In this document: positions 26,983 to 35,798 of the stretch, piece by piece | Numbering within the stretch: position 1 is the stretch's first letter | Layout of the letters: each line of letters starts with the position of its first letter | Assembly: GCA_023957275.1 (NCBI GenBank) | Contig: JAMLHF010000003.1 | Span: 1-64,000, forward strand | DNA length: 64,000 nt | Origin: Lentimicrobium sp. | Lineage (GTDB): Bacteria; Bacteroidota; Bacteroidia; Bacteroidales; Lentimicrobiaceae | Direction: 5' to 3' | Translations under genes and position numbers: made by a program | The notes under the pieces: generated by a model | Databases searched by the model: none | What the model saw: only the letters and a program-made list of their open reading frames with translations | Told to the model about the DNA's origin: nothing

Positions 26983-28716
26983 TTACTGTCCGGCCGGGGT
27001 TTTGAGTTTATCTCCGGTTTCTTCGATCACCTGTTGCTTCCAGTTGTCCGGATATCCGGGAAAAGATGGAGACAGCGGATATCCCCACGGATTGCGCAGC
27101 AGTTCACCGTCCTTTTCCTTTTTAACGTTGCCATCGAGGTATTTCACCAGAAGGAATTCGCCAAGCTTCCGCCATCTGCTAACTGTAGATTCAGCTGTTT
27201 CAGCGGAGTATGCGGTAAGAACTTCCCTGCCTTTTTCAGGATCTGATTTGTAAAGCGCGAGTGCTTTTTTGTCAATCGCAGGAATTTCTCCGGCGAAACG
27301 GGTTTCAAGTTCCTGCTGAAGTTTTTTAAGGTCAGGCATTACCCGGTTATAAAAAAGGTAAGCAAAATGGGCAACCCGGTTAAAAACCCAGAAAGCAGCT
27401 GTTTCGGAATAGGTAAGCATATCTCCGTTGCCCTCCGCCACGCAATGCGGCACTTTTTGAATCCCGCAATAAAAAGGCATGTAGACAGTCGATCCGGCAT
27501 CATCAACCCCGAACCAGAAAATGCCCCCGATATGGTCAGGCAGCCAGTTGCGCATCTGGGCAATAAAAGAGAAGCCTGTCTGCTGCGTTACAGTTACCCG
27601 CTCGTTAAAATACTCCTCTCCTTCATATTTCCAGGTCAATGGCCGCCAGCGGTATGGCAGACCGAAGTTTCCGGCCCCTATATCCCGCGACATATCGAGT
27701 TCCGTTCCCTGAAGGTAATCACGCTTGAAGTTCATCAGGTCCTGCACACTCAGTTTGCGGTCAGGCTTAATGTAAAGGGGCATCCTTTCCTTTTCGATGG
27801 CTCCGGCGGCATAATCAAAGTACTTCTGCATACCGCTGTTCACATGGTTGAACATGGCCCAAACCCTTAATTCACAGAATCGTGCTGCACCAAAGTTCAG
27901 CGGGGCGTAAACATCGCTGAAACTGAATTCATCATCTTTGCCGGTAAAATAGCCCTTTTGGCGGGCAAAGGAGATGACATCGTGACTGTAAATAACTTCA
28001 ATATCAGGTTGATTCAGCAGCTTAAAATTCTTACTGCTGATAGATGTCCTGCCGTTATCCAAAGGGAATTGGGTGATCCGGGCATGATTGGCATGGGCCG
28101 AAATATACCCGTCGGGTATGCGCACGGCAACCCAGACAGCACCCTTGTCGGCATTCACCGTCTTTTTCGTTTTTTTATTCAGCTCCAAACGGGTTCCCTT
28201 GCCGATGATCTCCATGATCCATACTTCGTTAGGGTCACCGATGGAGAATGATTCGCCGGTGCTGGCATACCCGAATTGCTCAACCAGATCTGCAATTACC
28301 TTTATGGCTTCGCGGGCGGTTCCGGCTCGTTGCAACGCCAGAAACATCAGGCTGCCGTAATCAACAATACCGGTGGAGTCCTGCAGTTCAGGACGGCCAT
28401 CAAAAGTGGTTTCGCCCATCGCTACCTGGTGCTCATTCATAAAGCCAATCACCTGGTAAGTGTGCGGCACCTGTGGTATTTCGCCCAGAGGCCTGGCGGT
28501 TCCGCGATCGTAGAGGGTAACCATACTGCCTTCGGGCCAGTCAGCAGCCGGACGCCAGTAAAGTTCTCCATAGCGGATGTGGGAGTCGGCCGCATAGCTG
28601 ACCATCGTACTTCCATCGGCGGATGCACCTTTGGTTACCAGGTAATTCGTACACGAAACGGCCGGAAAAATTGACAGGAACAAAATTGGCAGTATGAGTG
28701 CAAATCGCTTTTTCAT
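26983..28716 (-). CDS. C69-family dipeptidase (secreted)
   Basis: The 577-residue protein has a signal peptide ending FPAVS, directly followed by the Ntn nucleophile Cys22 in SCTNYLVTKGASADGS, the hallmark of C69 peptidases (PepD-like). Family blocks MGETTFDGRPEL, STGESFSIGDPNEVWIMEI and the central QQTGFSFIAQMRNWLP are present. Export suggests cleavage of dipeptides or small peptides in the periplasm or at the surface. The AVSC sequence also resembles a lipobox, but in this family the Cys is catalytic. A small gene of unknown function lies 52 bp upstream in the same direction. Confidence 0.92.
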   Translation of the reverse strand: MKKRFALILPILFLSIFPAVSCTNYLVTKGASADGSTMVSYAADSHIRYGELYWRPAADWPEGSMVTLYDRGTARPLGEIPQVPHTYQVIGFMNEHQVAMGETTFDGRPELQDSTGIVDYGSLMFLALQRAGTAREAIKVIADLVEQFGYASTGESFSIGDPNEVWIMEIIGKGTRLELNKKTKKTVNADKGAVWVAVRIPDGYISAHANHARITQFPLDNGRTSISSKNFKLLNQPDIEVIYSHDVISFARQKGYFTGKDDEFSFSDVYAPLNFGAARFCELRVWAMFNHVNSGMQKYFDYAAGAIEKERMPLYIKPDRKLSVQDLMNFKRDYLQGTELDMSRDIGAGNFGLPYRWRPLTWKYEGEEYFNERVTVTQQTGFSFIAQMRNWLPDHIGGIFWFGVDDAGSTVYMPFYCGIQKVPHCVAEGNGDMLTYSETAAFWVFNRVAHFAYLFYNRVMPDLKKLQQELETRFAGEIPAIDKKALALYKSDPEKGREVLTAYSAETAESTVSRWRKLGEFLLVKYLDGNVKKEKDGELLRNPWGYPLSPSFPGYPDNWKQQVIEETGDKLKTPAGQ

Positions 28717-28768
28717 AAGCTGAAGTTTTTATTTAGGTGCTACTTTTAATTAATTATTATTCAACTTT

Positions 28769-29086
28769 TTATTGATTAGAATATTTGCTGATCTCTTGCT
28801 CAATCAGCGGCAATAACCCTGGCGTGAAAAAGCATGATATATGCAAAAGGTCGCCTTCCGAAGCTGTTACCTGAGTTACACAGAGTTTAACAATTTTCAG
28901 GCCTCTGCCGTCTTCATATACTTCAAGTTCCGCTTCATCTCCCCTGAGGTTAGCCAATTCATGATAACGAACCATTTCAAAACCCTGGGTTCGCAGAAAC
29001 TCATCCGAAACATTGTAATAGCCATGAGCCAGTCCTGCAGTTTCGGTATCAAACAACTGTTGTTGCTCACTGGTAAGTGTTTTCAT
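28769..29086 (-). CDS. Hypothetical small protein
   Basis: This 105-residue acidic cytoplasmic protein begins MKTLTSEQQQLFDTETAGLA and has no signal peptide, membrane segment or motif that I recognise. Cys residues occur at two places (KLCVTQ and HISCFF) without a metal-binding spacing. It lies 52 bp upstream of the C69 dipeptidase on the same strand and may be its operon partner. Codon use looks like that of its neighbours, so I believe it is a real gene, but no function can be assigned. Confidence 0.6.
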   Translation of the reverse strand: MKTLTSEQQQLFDTETAGLAHGYYNVSDEFLRTQGFEMVRYHELANLRGDEAELEVYEDGRGLKIVKLCVTQVTASEGDLLHISCFFTPGLLPLIEQEISKYSNQ

Positions 29087-29391
29087 GAGATTAATTTAAT
29101 TGCGCCGGCTAAAATACAATCTTTGACTGTATTATCGGGTGAAGATGCCCCGACAGGTAAATTTACAGGCAATTGAAAAGATGGGATACCGGCTGACCCA
29201 AAAGTTGTCCGGCAGGATGAATGGCAAATAAAGTATTGGTGTTCAATTATTTAAAACCTAATTAGCAGTAATTGAATTATAAACACATCAATTATCGGGG
29301 TTATCATAAAAACTTCAGAGTCTTCTTTGATAGAATTATCTTATCATTGCAAGTTGATTTTATTATCTGCATCTTACTAAATATCAGCGCA
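29087..29391. other. Intergenic, 305 bp, divergent
   Basis: The stretch is AT-rich and lies between divergent genes. I see no consensus -33/-7 pair, hairpin or ORF that I can support. An upstream extension of the following gene through a TTG at 29272 is not credible (see rejected items). Confidence 0.5.
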
Positions 29392-30435
29392 ATGATTATA
29401 AGTGAAAGTGCCAATCTCCACCGTCTGGTCATTCATAAAACCGGAAACAAAGGAAAGGAAGAAGGAATAAAATTTTCAAAATCACCCGTTCAGCTCAATG
29501 AGACAATCAGGGATCTGCTTATCAGGTATTTTCTGTCCCCTTTTAAGCAGCAGGAGTATTTCAATTTCTATCATGATGCGGATCTGAGCCTCAATGAAGT
29601 CTTCCATTTTTCGGCAGCCATTTTCGATGATCCAGGCAGTTTTTACCTGAACTCGGTGAATCTGGCCAACCATTTATATGAGTGTTCGTCTCATCCGAAA
29701 GTTAAACCGGGGGAGCTCTATATATCATATTTTCAGAATCTTGAACTCGACGGGCAAGCGCTTGACGCCATCGGAATATTCAAGTCCGAATCGAAAGAAA
29801 CCTTTCTGAAAGTATACCCTGATGGCGACAATTTTACCATTGAACATGAGGATGGTATAAATATCAACAAGCTGGATAAAGGTTGCCTGATCTTTAACAG
29901 CGAACGTGAAAACGGTTTTGTGGTGGCATCCGTCGACAACCTGAGCAAGGGCAACGACGCCCTCTACTGGATGGATGATTTCCTGAAAGTCAGGCAGCGG
30001 AATGATCAGTTTTTTCAGACCAGCCAAACGCTGGCCCTTTGCAGGAATTTTGTAACTGAAAAGTTACCTGAAACTTTTGAAATTGACCGGCCGGGACAGG
30101 CGGAGCTGCTGAATAAATCCATGAAGTTCTTCAGGGAGAATGACAATTTTGTAATGGAAGAATTTGTGAGTGAGGTATTTGAGCAGCCAGAGGTGATTCA
30201 GACATTCAATGAATACCGGCGTGATTTCGAAGTGGAAAGGGACATGAGAATCAATGACGATTTTGATATTTCCGGGCAGGCGGTCCGCAAACAGGCCAGG
30301 GTTTACAAAAGCGTCATAAAACTGGATAAGAACTTCCATATCTACATCCACGGGAACCGCAACAACATTGAAAAAGGATATGATGAAGAACGCGGAATGG
30401 ATTACTACAGGCTGTTTTTTAAGGAAGAGTCTTAG
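29392..30435 (+). CDS. 37-kDa nucleoid-associated protein (NdpA/YejK family)
   Basis: The 347-residue protein matches the NA37/NdpA family: ESANLHRLVIHKTGNK at the start, FHDAD-type block FNFYHDADLSLNEVF, LYISYFQNLELDGQALDAIGIF, and ALYWMDDFLKV. E. coli YejK binds the nucleoid; Bacteroidota members are common but little studied. I start at the ATG at 29392, where the family begins, rather than 40 codons upstream. No membrane segments remain with this start. It is followed after about 90 bp by the Mpv17-like gene, which has its own -7 box. Confidence 0.87.
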   Translation: MIISESANLHRLVIHKTGNKGKEEGIKFSKSPVQLNETIRDLLIRYFLSPFKQQEYFNFYHDADLSLNEVFHFSAAIFDDPGSFYLNSVNLANHLYECSSHPKVKPGELYISYFQNLELDGQALDAIGIFKSESKETFLKVYPDGDNFTIEHEDGININKLDKGCLIFNSERENGFVVASVDNLSKGNDALYWMDDFLKVRQRNDQFFQTSQTLALCRNFVTEKLPETFEIDRPGQAELLNKSMKFFRENDNFVMEEFVSEVFEQPEVIQTFNEYRRDFEVERDMRINDDFDISGQAVRKQARVYKSVIKLDKNFHIYIHGNRNNIEKGYDEERGMDYYRLFFKEES

Positions 30436-30492
30436 ATAAACCGGCCCCTGCGGGGATTTCTGTGCTAAATTTTCACAGCATGCCAATTTCCC

Positions 30493-30500
30493 TACCTTTG
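30493..30500 (+). promoter_or_regulatory. Putative -7 box TACCTTTG for the Mpv17-like gene
   Basis: The match to TAnnTTTG lies 26 nt before the ATG at 30527. No clear -33 element. Confidence 0.45.
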
Positions 30501-30526
30501 CCGGAAATTTGTCACCATCAATCAAC

Positions 30527-31216
30527 ATGAAGCGCAACGACCTGCTGTTTATTTCGGCCCTGATCCTGTTTTTCCTGCCGTTTTTTGTTTTTCCGGCTGT
30601 TTATGATGCTTACAACAGCTTCAATTCAGCCCACGGTATGATCATGAGTTTCGTGAAGTTCGCCATCCTGGCTACGCTTGGCGAAGTAATCGGTTTGCGG
30701 ATCAAAACCGGCAAATATAATTCGCCCGGTTTTGGCATTCTGCCGCGTGCCATAGTTTGGGGCTTTCTGGGGTTGACCATCAAGCTGGCCTTTGTAATTT
30801 TCAGTTCGGGAACAGTTTCATTCCTCAGCTATATGGGCTTTGAAAAAGCCGGTGCAGTAATGCAGGAGGGATTTTCCGTATCAAAACTGTTTGTTGCTTT
30901 CTGCATCAGTGTATTTATGAACACGATTTATGCCCCGGTCATGATGACCCTGCATAAGATTACGGACACCCACATCCTGAACACCGGAGGGACATTGAGT
31001 GGCTTATTTACACCCATTGATTTCAGGGGAATTATTACAAACCTGAACTGGGATGTGCAGTGGAACTTCGTGTTCAAAAAGACCATTCCTTTTTTCTGGT
31101 ATCCCGCACATACAATCACGTTTCTTTTACCAGTTGATTATCAGGTACTTTTCGCGGCCATTCTCGGCATTGCGCTGGGCACTATCCTGGCCATGGCCTC
31201 GCTAAAAGGACGCTAA
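30527..31216 (+). CDS. Mpv17/PMP22-like membrane protein
   Basis: This 229-residue integral-membrane protein has about five hydrophobic segments. Its C-terminal block WNFVFKKTIPFFWYPAHTI followed by a final helix resembles the Mpv17/PMP22 family ending, in which a Trp/Asn-Phe element precedes the last membrane helix. Bacterial members have no established function. The start at the ATG at 30527 (MKRNDLLF) is preferred over a TTG six codons earlier. It appears to be a single-gene unit. Confidence 0.65.
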   Translation: MKRNDLLFISALILFFLPFFVFPAVYDAYNSFNSAHGMIMSFVKFAILATLGEVIGLRIKTGKYNSPGFGILPRAIVWGFLGLTIKLAFVIFSSGTVSFLSYMGFEKAGAVMQEGFSVSKLFVAFCISVFMNTIYAPVMMTLHKITDTHILNTGGTLSGLFTPIDFRGIITNLNWDVQWNFVFKKTIPFFWYPAHTITFLLPVDYQVLFAAILGIALGTILAMASLKGR

Positions 31217-31460
31217 GCCGGTTTGAAGCTGAATATTTTTTAATGTAATTCCCGGAATATTTTTTTCATGAATCGCCTTGCCATGTTGAGGCAAATCTAT
31301 AACTTGCCACCCGGTTCAGCCCTGCTGTTTTGAATACACTAAGTCATATCTGCAGTATAAAATATTGACATGCAATGATTTGTAAATCAGGTCTTGCGGT
31401 GATCAAAACCGGATTGCATCAGTCTCCCTTTGGATTAAAAACCAAAAACAAAATATTACT

Positions 31461-32789
31461 ATGAAAGAGATTTTCAGACATGACACTCCGGTCAATTATG
31501 AAGTGGTGTCGCGAAAAGTGAAGGAAATGGGGCTGGCAAGTGTCGGCAAGGCAAGCATCAGGGAAATCAAGCGGTTGGTTGATAACATCGAAAGGGAAAC
31601 CGGCGACCGGTTTGTAAGGATGGAGATGGGTATTCCTGGAATGGCTCCTTCGGAAATAGGAACCAATGCAGAGATTGAGGCTTTGCGTAAGGGAGTGGCC
31701 GCAATTTATCCTGACATTGACGGTACACCTGAACTGAAGAATGAAATTTCAAAGTTTGTAAAGAATTTTCTGGACATAGAGGTAAAACCTGAGGCCTGTA
31801 TCCCCACCGTGGGTTCAATGCAGGGAAGTTTTGCGGCATTTCTCACGCTGTCGCGTATGTCACCGGAACGCGACACCACCCTTTTTATTGATCCGGGATT
31901 CCCGGTACATAAGCAGCAGCACAGGGTGTTGGGCCAGAAATTTGAAAGTTTTGATGTATATGATTTCCGTGGCGACAAATTGCGTGACAAACTGGAATCG
32001 TATTTTTCGAAAGGTAACATCCATTCGGTGTTGTATTCGAACCCCAATAATCCATCGTGGATATGCTTTACCGATGAAGAACTTAAGACCATCGGTGAGC
32101 TGGCCAATCAGTATAATGTTGTGATTTGTGAGGATCTGGCTTACTTCGGGATGGATTTCCGCAAGGACTATTCCAGACCTGGCGTAGCCCCTTATCAACC
32201 TACCGTGGCAAAATATACCAATAATTATATACTGTTTATTTCCAGTTCAAAAGTATTCAGTTATGCCGGTCAGCGTATCGGGATGATGGTCATTTCCAAT
32301 GATCTGTTTGGACGGAAGGTTGAGGGATTGAAGAAATATTATAATGTTGACATCTTCGGCAGGGCGATGGTTTTCGGGACTGTATATGCGTTGAGTTCCG
32401 GAACAGCCCACTCGGCGCAATATGCCCTGGCGGCCATGCTGAAAGCTGCCAACGACGGTAGTTTTAACTTTATTGACGAGGTAAAGATTTATGGCGAGAA
32501 GGCTCATGCCATGAAAAAGATGTTTACCGACAACGGGTTCCATATCGTTTATGATACCGATGTGGACAAGCCGATCGCCGACGGGTTTTACTTTACCATT
32601 GCTTATCCCGGATATTCGGGTGAACAACTGATTGAAGAACTGATCTATTACGGCATCAGTGCCATTTCACTGGCCATCACCGGCAGCGAGCATCTCGAAG
32701 GGTTAAGGGCCTGTGTTTCATTGGTTCATCCAGATCAGTTTCCGGCGCTCGAAGCACGCCTTAAAAAGTTTCACGAGCACAATTCCTGA
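31461..32789 (+). CDS. PLP-dependent aminotransferase upstream of the oxidoreductase operon
   Basis: The 442-residue fold-type I aminotransferase shows MEMGIPGMAPSE, TVGSMQGSFAAFLTL, SNPNNPSW, ICEDLAYFGMD and the PLP lysine in FISSSKVFSYAGQRIG. It differs in detail from the aminotransferase at 17.2 kb, having an N-terminal extension of about 45 residues. It precedes the ferredoxin and 2-oxoacid:ferredoxin oxidoreductase genes by 167 bp on the same strand. An aminotransferase making the 2-oxoacid that the oxidoreductase then consumes is a natural pairing, but the gap contains an operator-like palindrome, so the two units are probably controlled separately. Confidence 0.9.
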   Translation: MKEIFRHDTPVNYEVVSRKVKEMGLASVGKASIREIKRLVDNIERETGDRFVRMEMGIPGMAPSEIGTNAEIEALRKGVAAIYPDIDGTPELKNEISKFVKNFLDIEVKPEACIPTVGSMQGSFAAFLTLSRMSPERDTTLFIDPGFPVHKQQHRVLGQKFESFDVYDFRGDKLRDKLESYFSKGNIHSVLYSNPNNPSWICFTDEELKTIGELANQYNVVICEDLAYFGMDFRKDYSRPGVAPYQPTVAKYTNNYILFISSSKVFSYAGQRIGMMVISNDLFGRKVEGLKKYYNVDIFGRAMVFGTVYALSSGTAHSAQYALAAMLKAANDGSFNFIDEVKIYGEKAHAMKKMFTDNGFHIVYDTDVDKPIADGFYFTIAYPGYSGEQLIEELIYYGISAISLAITGSEHLEGLRACVSLVHPDQFPALEARLKKFHEHNS

Positions 32790-32874
32790 AAAGACTCCCG
32801 CCTGGCATTTTAAATCAGAATGATCTGAGCAGGTTGTTTAAAAGGATTATAAATTGCACCTTTTTAGTTATTTT

Positions 32875-32886
32875 GCAAACGTTTGC
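32875..32886. promoter_or_regulatory. Perfect palindrome GCAAACGTTTGC, LacI-family operator-like
   Basis: The 12-bp perfect inverted repeat with central CG has the form of LacI/PurR-family operators (a PurR site is built on GCAAACGTTTGC). It lies 70 bp before the ferredoxin start, next to a degenerate -7 box (TTATTTTG at 32868-32875). No LacI-family gene is in the window, so the regulator is unknown. Confidence 0.5.
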
Positions 32887-32956
32887 GGAGTCCGGATTGG
32901 ATAAAAATCTATAATTTCGCTGCATCATAACGATCAAAACCAAACTCATATAGACC

Positions 32957-33181
32957 ATGGCAAAAGTAAAAGGTGACATTGTAATCGACATTGAGAAATG
33001 CAAAGGATGCGGAGTATGTATTCCTGCTTGTCCCAATGATGTGATTGCATTGTCGAAAAATGTGAACGGCAAGGGTTATAACTATGCCGAAACTGTAAAT
33101 GAAGAGTGCATCGGATGTGCCAATTGCGCCATTGTATGCCCTGACGGGGTGATTACGGTTTACAGGAAGAAAATTGAGTAA
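32957..33181 (+). CDS. 2x[4Fe-4S] ferredoxin subunit of a 2-oxoacid oxidoreductase
   Basis: The 74-residue protein has two complete cluster motifs, CKGCGVCIPACPND and CIGCANCAIVCPDG. It is the delta (ferredoxin-like) subunit that carries electrons from the catalytic subunits. It leads an operon with the alpha, beta and gamma subunits (gaps 21, 4 and 76 bp), the typical Bacteroidota arrangement of KOR/VOR-type enzymes. Confidence 0.93.
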   Translation: MAKVKGDIVIDIEKCKGCGVCIPACPNDVIALSKNVNGKGYNYAETVNEECIGCANCAIVCPDGVITVYRKKIE

Positions 33182-33202
33182 GAATTTTAATTTTTAAGAT
33201 TT

Positions 33203-34285
33203 ATGAAAGAACTCAGATTAATGAAAGGCAATGAAGCCTTTGCCGAAGCGGCCATCCGCGCTGGTGCTGATGGATACTTTGGTTACCCGATAACCCCCCA
33301 GTCGGAGGTGATGGAATACCTGATGGCCGAAAAGCCACACGAGCGCACCGGAATGGTGGTTCTTCAGGCAGAGAGTGAAGTGGCTGCCATCAATATGGTA
33401 TATGGCGGTGCAGCCTGCGGCAAGCGGGTGCTTACCTCCTCATCAAGCCCCGGAATCAGCCTGAAGCAGGAAGGAATTTCTTACATTGCCGGAGCCGAAC
33501 TGCCCTGCGTGATTCTTAACGTTGTACGCGGAGGCCCCGGACTGGGAACCATTCAGCCTTCACAATCTGACTATTTCCAGTCAACAAAAGGCGGCGGACA
33601 TGGCGATTACCGCATGATCGTTCTGGCGCCTTCCTCCGTACAGGAGATGGCTGACTTTGCACGCCTTGGTTTCGACCTGGCCTTTAAATACCGCAATCCT
33701 GTGCTGGTTTTATCAGATGGCGCTATCGGGCAGATGATGGAGAAAGTGGAACTGGATGAGCAGCGTCCGCGTTTTACTGAAGAAGAGATAATAAAAAACA
33801 CACCCTGGGCAACCACCGGAAAAACCAAAGACAGGGAGCGCAATATCATTACTTCACTGGATCTTGACTCGGCAAAGCAGGAACTGCACAACCATGCACT
33901 CCAGGCTAAATATAAGCTGATGCAGGAACAGGAGACACGTTTCGAAATGATCAGTTGTGAGGATGCTGACTACCTTATCGTAGCCTATGGTACCAGTGCC
34001 CGCATCAGCCAGAAGGCTGTTGACCTGCTCAGGGCCGAAGGCATCAGGGTAGGCCTGCTGCGTCCGATCACCCTTTTCCCCTTCCCGACTGAAATCATTT
34101 CAAAACTGGCAGATCAGGTAAAAGGAATCCTGACTGTTGAAATGAGCGCCGGACAGATGATTGAGGATGTAAAGCTTGCAGTCGGCTGCAGGGTAAAAGT
34201 AGAGCATTTCGGCAGAATGGGCGGTATCATCCCCTCTCCCACCGAAGTGGTTGAAGCAATGAAAACAAAAATAATCGGAGGATAA
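33203..34285 (+). CDS. vorB: 2-oxoacid:ferredoxin oxidoreductase alpha subunit (VorB/KorA type)
   Basis: The 360-residue subunit carries the pyrimidine-binding part of the TPP enzyme: MKGNEAFAEAAIRAGADGYF, YPITPQSEVMEYL, SSSSPGISLKQEGISYIAGAELP and VRGGPGLGTIQPSQSDY, followed by a transketolase-C-like domain (EEAD-type VAYGTSARISQKAVDLL). The separate gamma subunit and short alpha fit 2-oxoglutarate (KOR) or branched-chain 2-oxoisovalerate (VOR) enzymes rather than single-chain pyruvate enzymes. The substrate cannot be decided from motifs, so the gene symbol is provisional. Confidence 0.9.
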   Translation: MKELRLMKGNEAFAEAAIRAGADGYFGYPITPQSEVMEYLMAEKPHERTGMVVLQAESEVAAINMVYGGAACGKRVLTSSSSPGISLKQEGISYIAGAELPCVILNVVRGGPGLGTIQPSQSDYFQSTKGGGHGDYRMIVLAPSSVQEMADFARLGFDLAFKYRNPVLVLSDGAIGQMMEKVELDEQRPRFTEEEIIKNTPWATTGKTKDRERNIITSLDLDSAKQELHNHALQAKYKLMQEQETRFEMISCEDADYLIVAYGTSARISQKAVDLLRAEGIRVGLLRPITLFPFPTEIISKLADQVKGILTVEMSAGQMIEDVKLAVGCRVKVEHFGRMGGIIPSPTEVVEAMKTKIIGG

Positions 34286-34289
34286 TGCT

Positions 34290-35063
34290 ATGGCTGAAAT
34301 AACCAAAGAAGATATCCGGAAACCGGAAAATCTGATATATAAGAAAACCGATCTGCTCACCGACAAACCGCTGAGTTATTGTCCGGGATGCGGGCATGGA
34401 ACTGCTCACCGCATTGTGATGGAAGTGCTGGAAGAAATGGACATACAGGATAAAACCATCGGAATTGCTCCGGTAGGTTGTTCTGTGCTTGCCTATGAGT
34501 TTATGAACATCGATATGCAGCAGGCCGCTCATGGTCGTGCTCCGGCCCTGGCCACCGCGGTGAAGAGGCTGAATCCCGATAAATTTGTTTTCACCTACCA
34601 GGGCGACGGTGACCTGGCTGCCATTGGCACTGCCGAAACCATCCATGCCTGCAATCGTGGTGAAAATATTGTTATCATTTTTATCAATAACGGAATCTAT
34701 GGGATGACCGGAGGCCAGATGGCACCTACCACCCTGCCCGGGATGAAGTCATCCACATCGCCTTACGGCAGGGATGTGCATATGATGGGGAATCCCTTGA
34801 AAATGACCGAATTGGTGGCCCAACTCCCAGGTACTATTTATGTTACCCGTCAGGCAGTGCATACCCCGGCGAATGTGAGAAAAACCAAAAAGGCGATCCG
34901 GAAGGCTTTCGAAAATCAGAAACTGAATAAAGGCCTCTCATTCGTTGAGATTGTATCGAACTGCAACTCGGGCTGGAAAATGAATCCGGTTCAGGCCAAC
35001 GAATGGATGGTGGAAAACATGTTCCCCTTCTATCCACTGGGCGATATCAAGGTGAATGACTAA
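34290..35063 (+). CDS. 2-oxoacid:ferredoxin oxidoreductase beta subunit (TPP-binding)
   Basis: The 257-residue subunit binds thiamine pyrophosphate: YCPGCGHGTAHRIV at the start, IAPVGCSV, and the TPP/Mg motif GDGDLAAIGTAETIHA ending FINNGIYGMTGGQ. These are standard for KorB/VorA-type beta subunits. Stop and start with the alpha gene are 4 bp apart, so the two are surely co-translated. Together with the gamma and ferredoxin subunits it decarboxylates a 2-oxoacid oxidatively, forming acyl-CoA and reduced ferredoxin. Confidence 0.94.
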   Translation: MAEITKEDIRKPENLIYKKTDLLTDKPLSYCPGCGHGTAHRIVMEVLEEMDIQDKTIGIAPVGCSVLAYEFMNIDMQQAAHGRAPALATAVKRLNPDKFVFTYQGDGDLAAIGTAETIHACNRGENIVIIFINNGIYGMTGGQMAPTTLPGMKSSTSPYGRDVHMMGNPLKMTELVAQLPGTIYVTRQAVHTPANVRKTKKAIRKAFENQKLNKGLSFVEIVSNCNSGWKMNPVQANEWMVENMFPFYPLGDIKVND

Positions 35064-35139
35064 CTGAAATGCCGGTAATTTCCGGCAATTACAGAAAGAA
35101 GCAGCCATTCCGGTTTTAAAAAATTAAAAAGCAAAAGCA

Positions 35140-35694
35140 ATGACAGAAGAAATCATTATAGCAGGATTCGGAGGACAGGGCGTTCTCTCCATGGGTAAGA
35201 TTCTTGCATACTCGGGCGTAATGGGTAATAAGGAGGTCAGCTGGATGCCTTCCTATGGCCCGGAAATGCGCGGGGGAACAGCCAATGTTACCGTCATCAT
35301 CAGCGATGAACGTATCAGTTCACCCATTATTAATCAATTTGATACCGCGATTATTCTTAATCAGCAGTCAATGGACAAATTTGAGAAATCCGTGAAGCCC
35401 GGAGGCCTGCTGATTTATGACCCGAACGGAATCACGCACCATCCTCAGCGTCAGGATATCAATATCTACCAGATAGAGGCAGCCGATGAGGCAGCCAGCA
35501 TGGGCCTGACAAAAGTGTTTAATATGGTGGTACTCGGAGGTTTCCTGAAACTGAAACCTATTATTCAGTCGGAGTTTATCCGCAAAGGGCTTGAGAAATC
35601 CCTCCCCAAGCGTCACCACGGATTGATTCCCGAAAACGAGAAAGCCATCGAGAAAGGCAAAGAAATCATCAAATCAGTACATCAGCTGAATTAG
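35140..35694 (+). CDS. 2-oxoacid:ferredoxin oxidoreductase gamma subunit
   Basis: The 184-residue subunit has the gamma-domain signature IIIAGFGGQGVLSMGKILAY and YGPEMRGGTANVTVIISD, then SPIINQFDTAIILNQQSM. The domain closes the CoA-binding side in this enzyme family. It is the last gene of the four-gene operon and is followed by a strong terminator 32 bp downstream. Confidence 0.93.
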   Translation: MTEEIIIAGFGGQGVLSMGKILAYSGVMGNKEVSWMPSYGPEMRGGTANVTVIISDERISSPIINQFDTAIILNQQSMDKFEKSVKPGGLLIYDPNGITHHPQRQDINIYQIEAADEAASMGLTKVFNMVVLGGFLKLKPIIQSEFIRKGLEKSLPKRHHGLIPENEKAIEKGKEIIKSVHQLN

Positions 35695-35725
35695 ATTTCC
35701 TTTTCACACACACACCAACCATCTG

Positions 35726-35757
35726 GACCTGCTGCAAAACAGCAGGTCTGTTTTTTT
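35726..35757 (+). terminator. Terminator of the oxidoreductase operon
   Basis: GACCTGCTG-caaaa-CAGCAGGTC is followed by TG and seven T. Confidence 0.9.
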
Positions 35758-35786
35758 CAGAATAACCGGTATGTGTTCTATTCGCT

Positions 35787-35794
35787 TAATTTTG
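35787..35794 (+). promoter_or_regulatory. Putative -7 box TAATTTTG, 4 nt before the TIGR02757 ATG
   Basis: The match to TAnnTTTG ends at 35794 and the ATG begins at 35799, so the transcript would start at or near the start codon. Confidence 0.4.
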
Positions 35795-35798
35795 TCAA

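Noticed and set aside
29272..29391. N-terminal extension of the NdpA-like gene from TTG 29272
   Set aside because: The extra 40 codons would add a hydrophobic, AT-rich segment not present in the family; the ATG at 29392 begins exactly where the family does.
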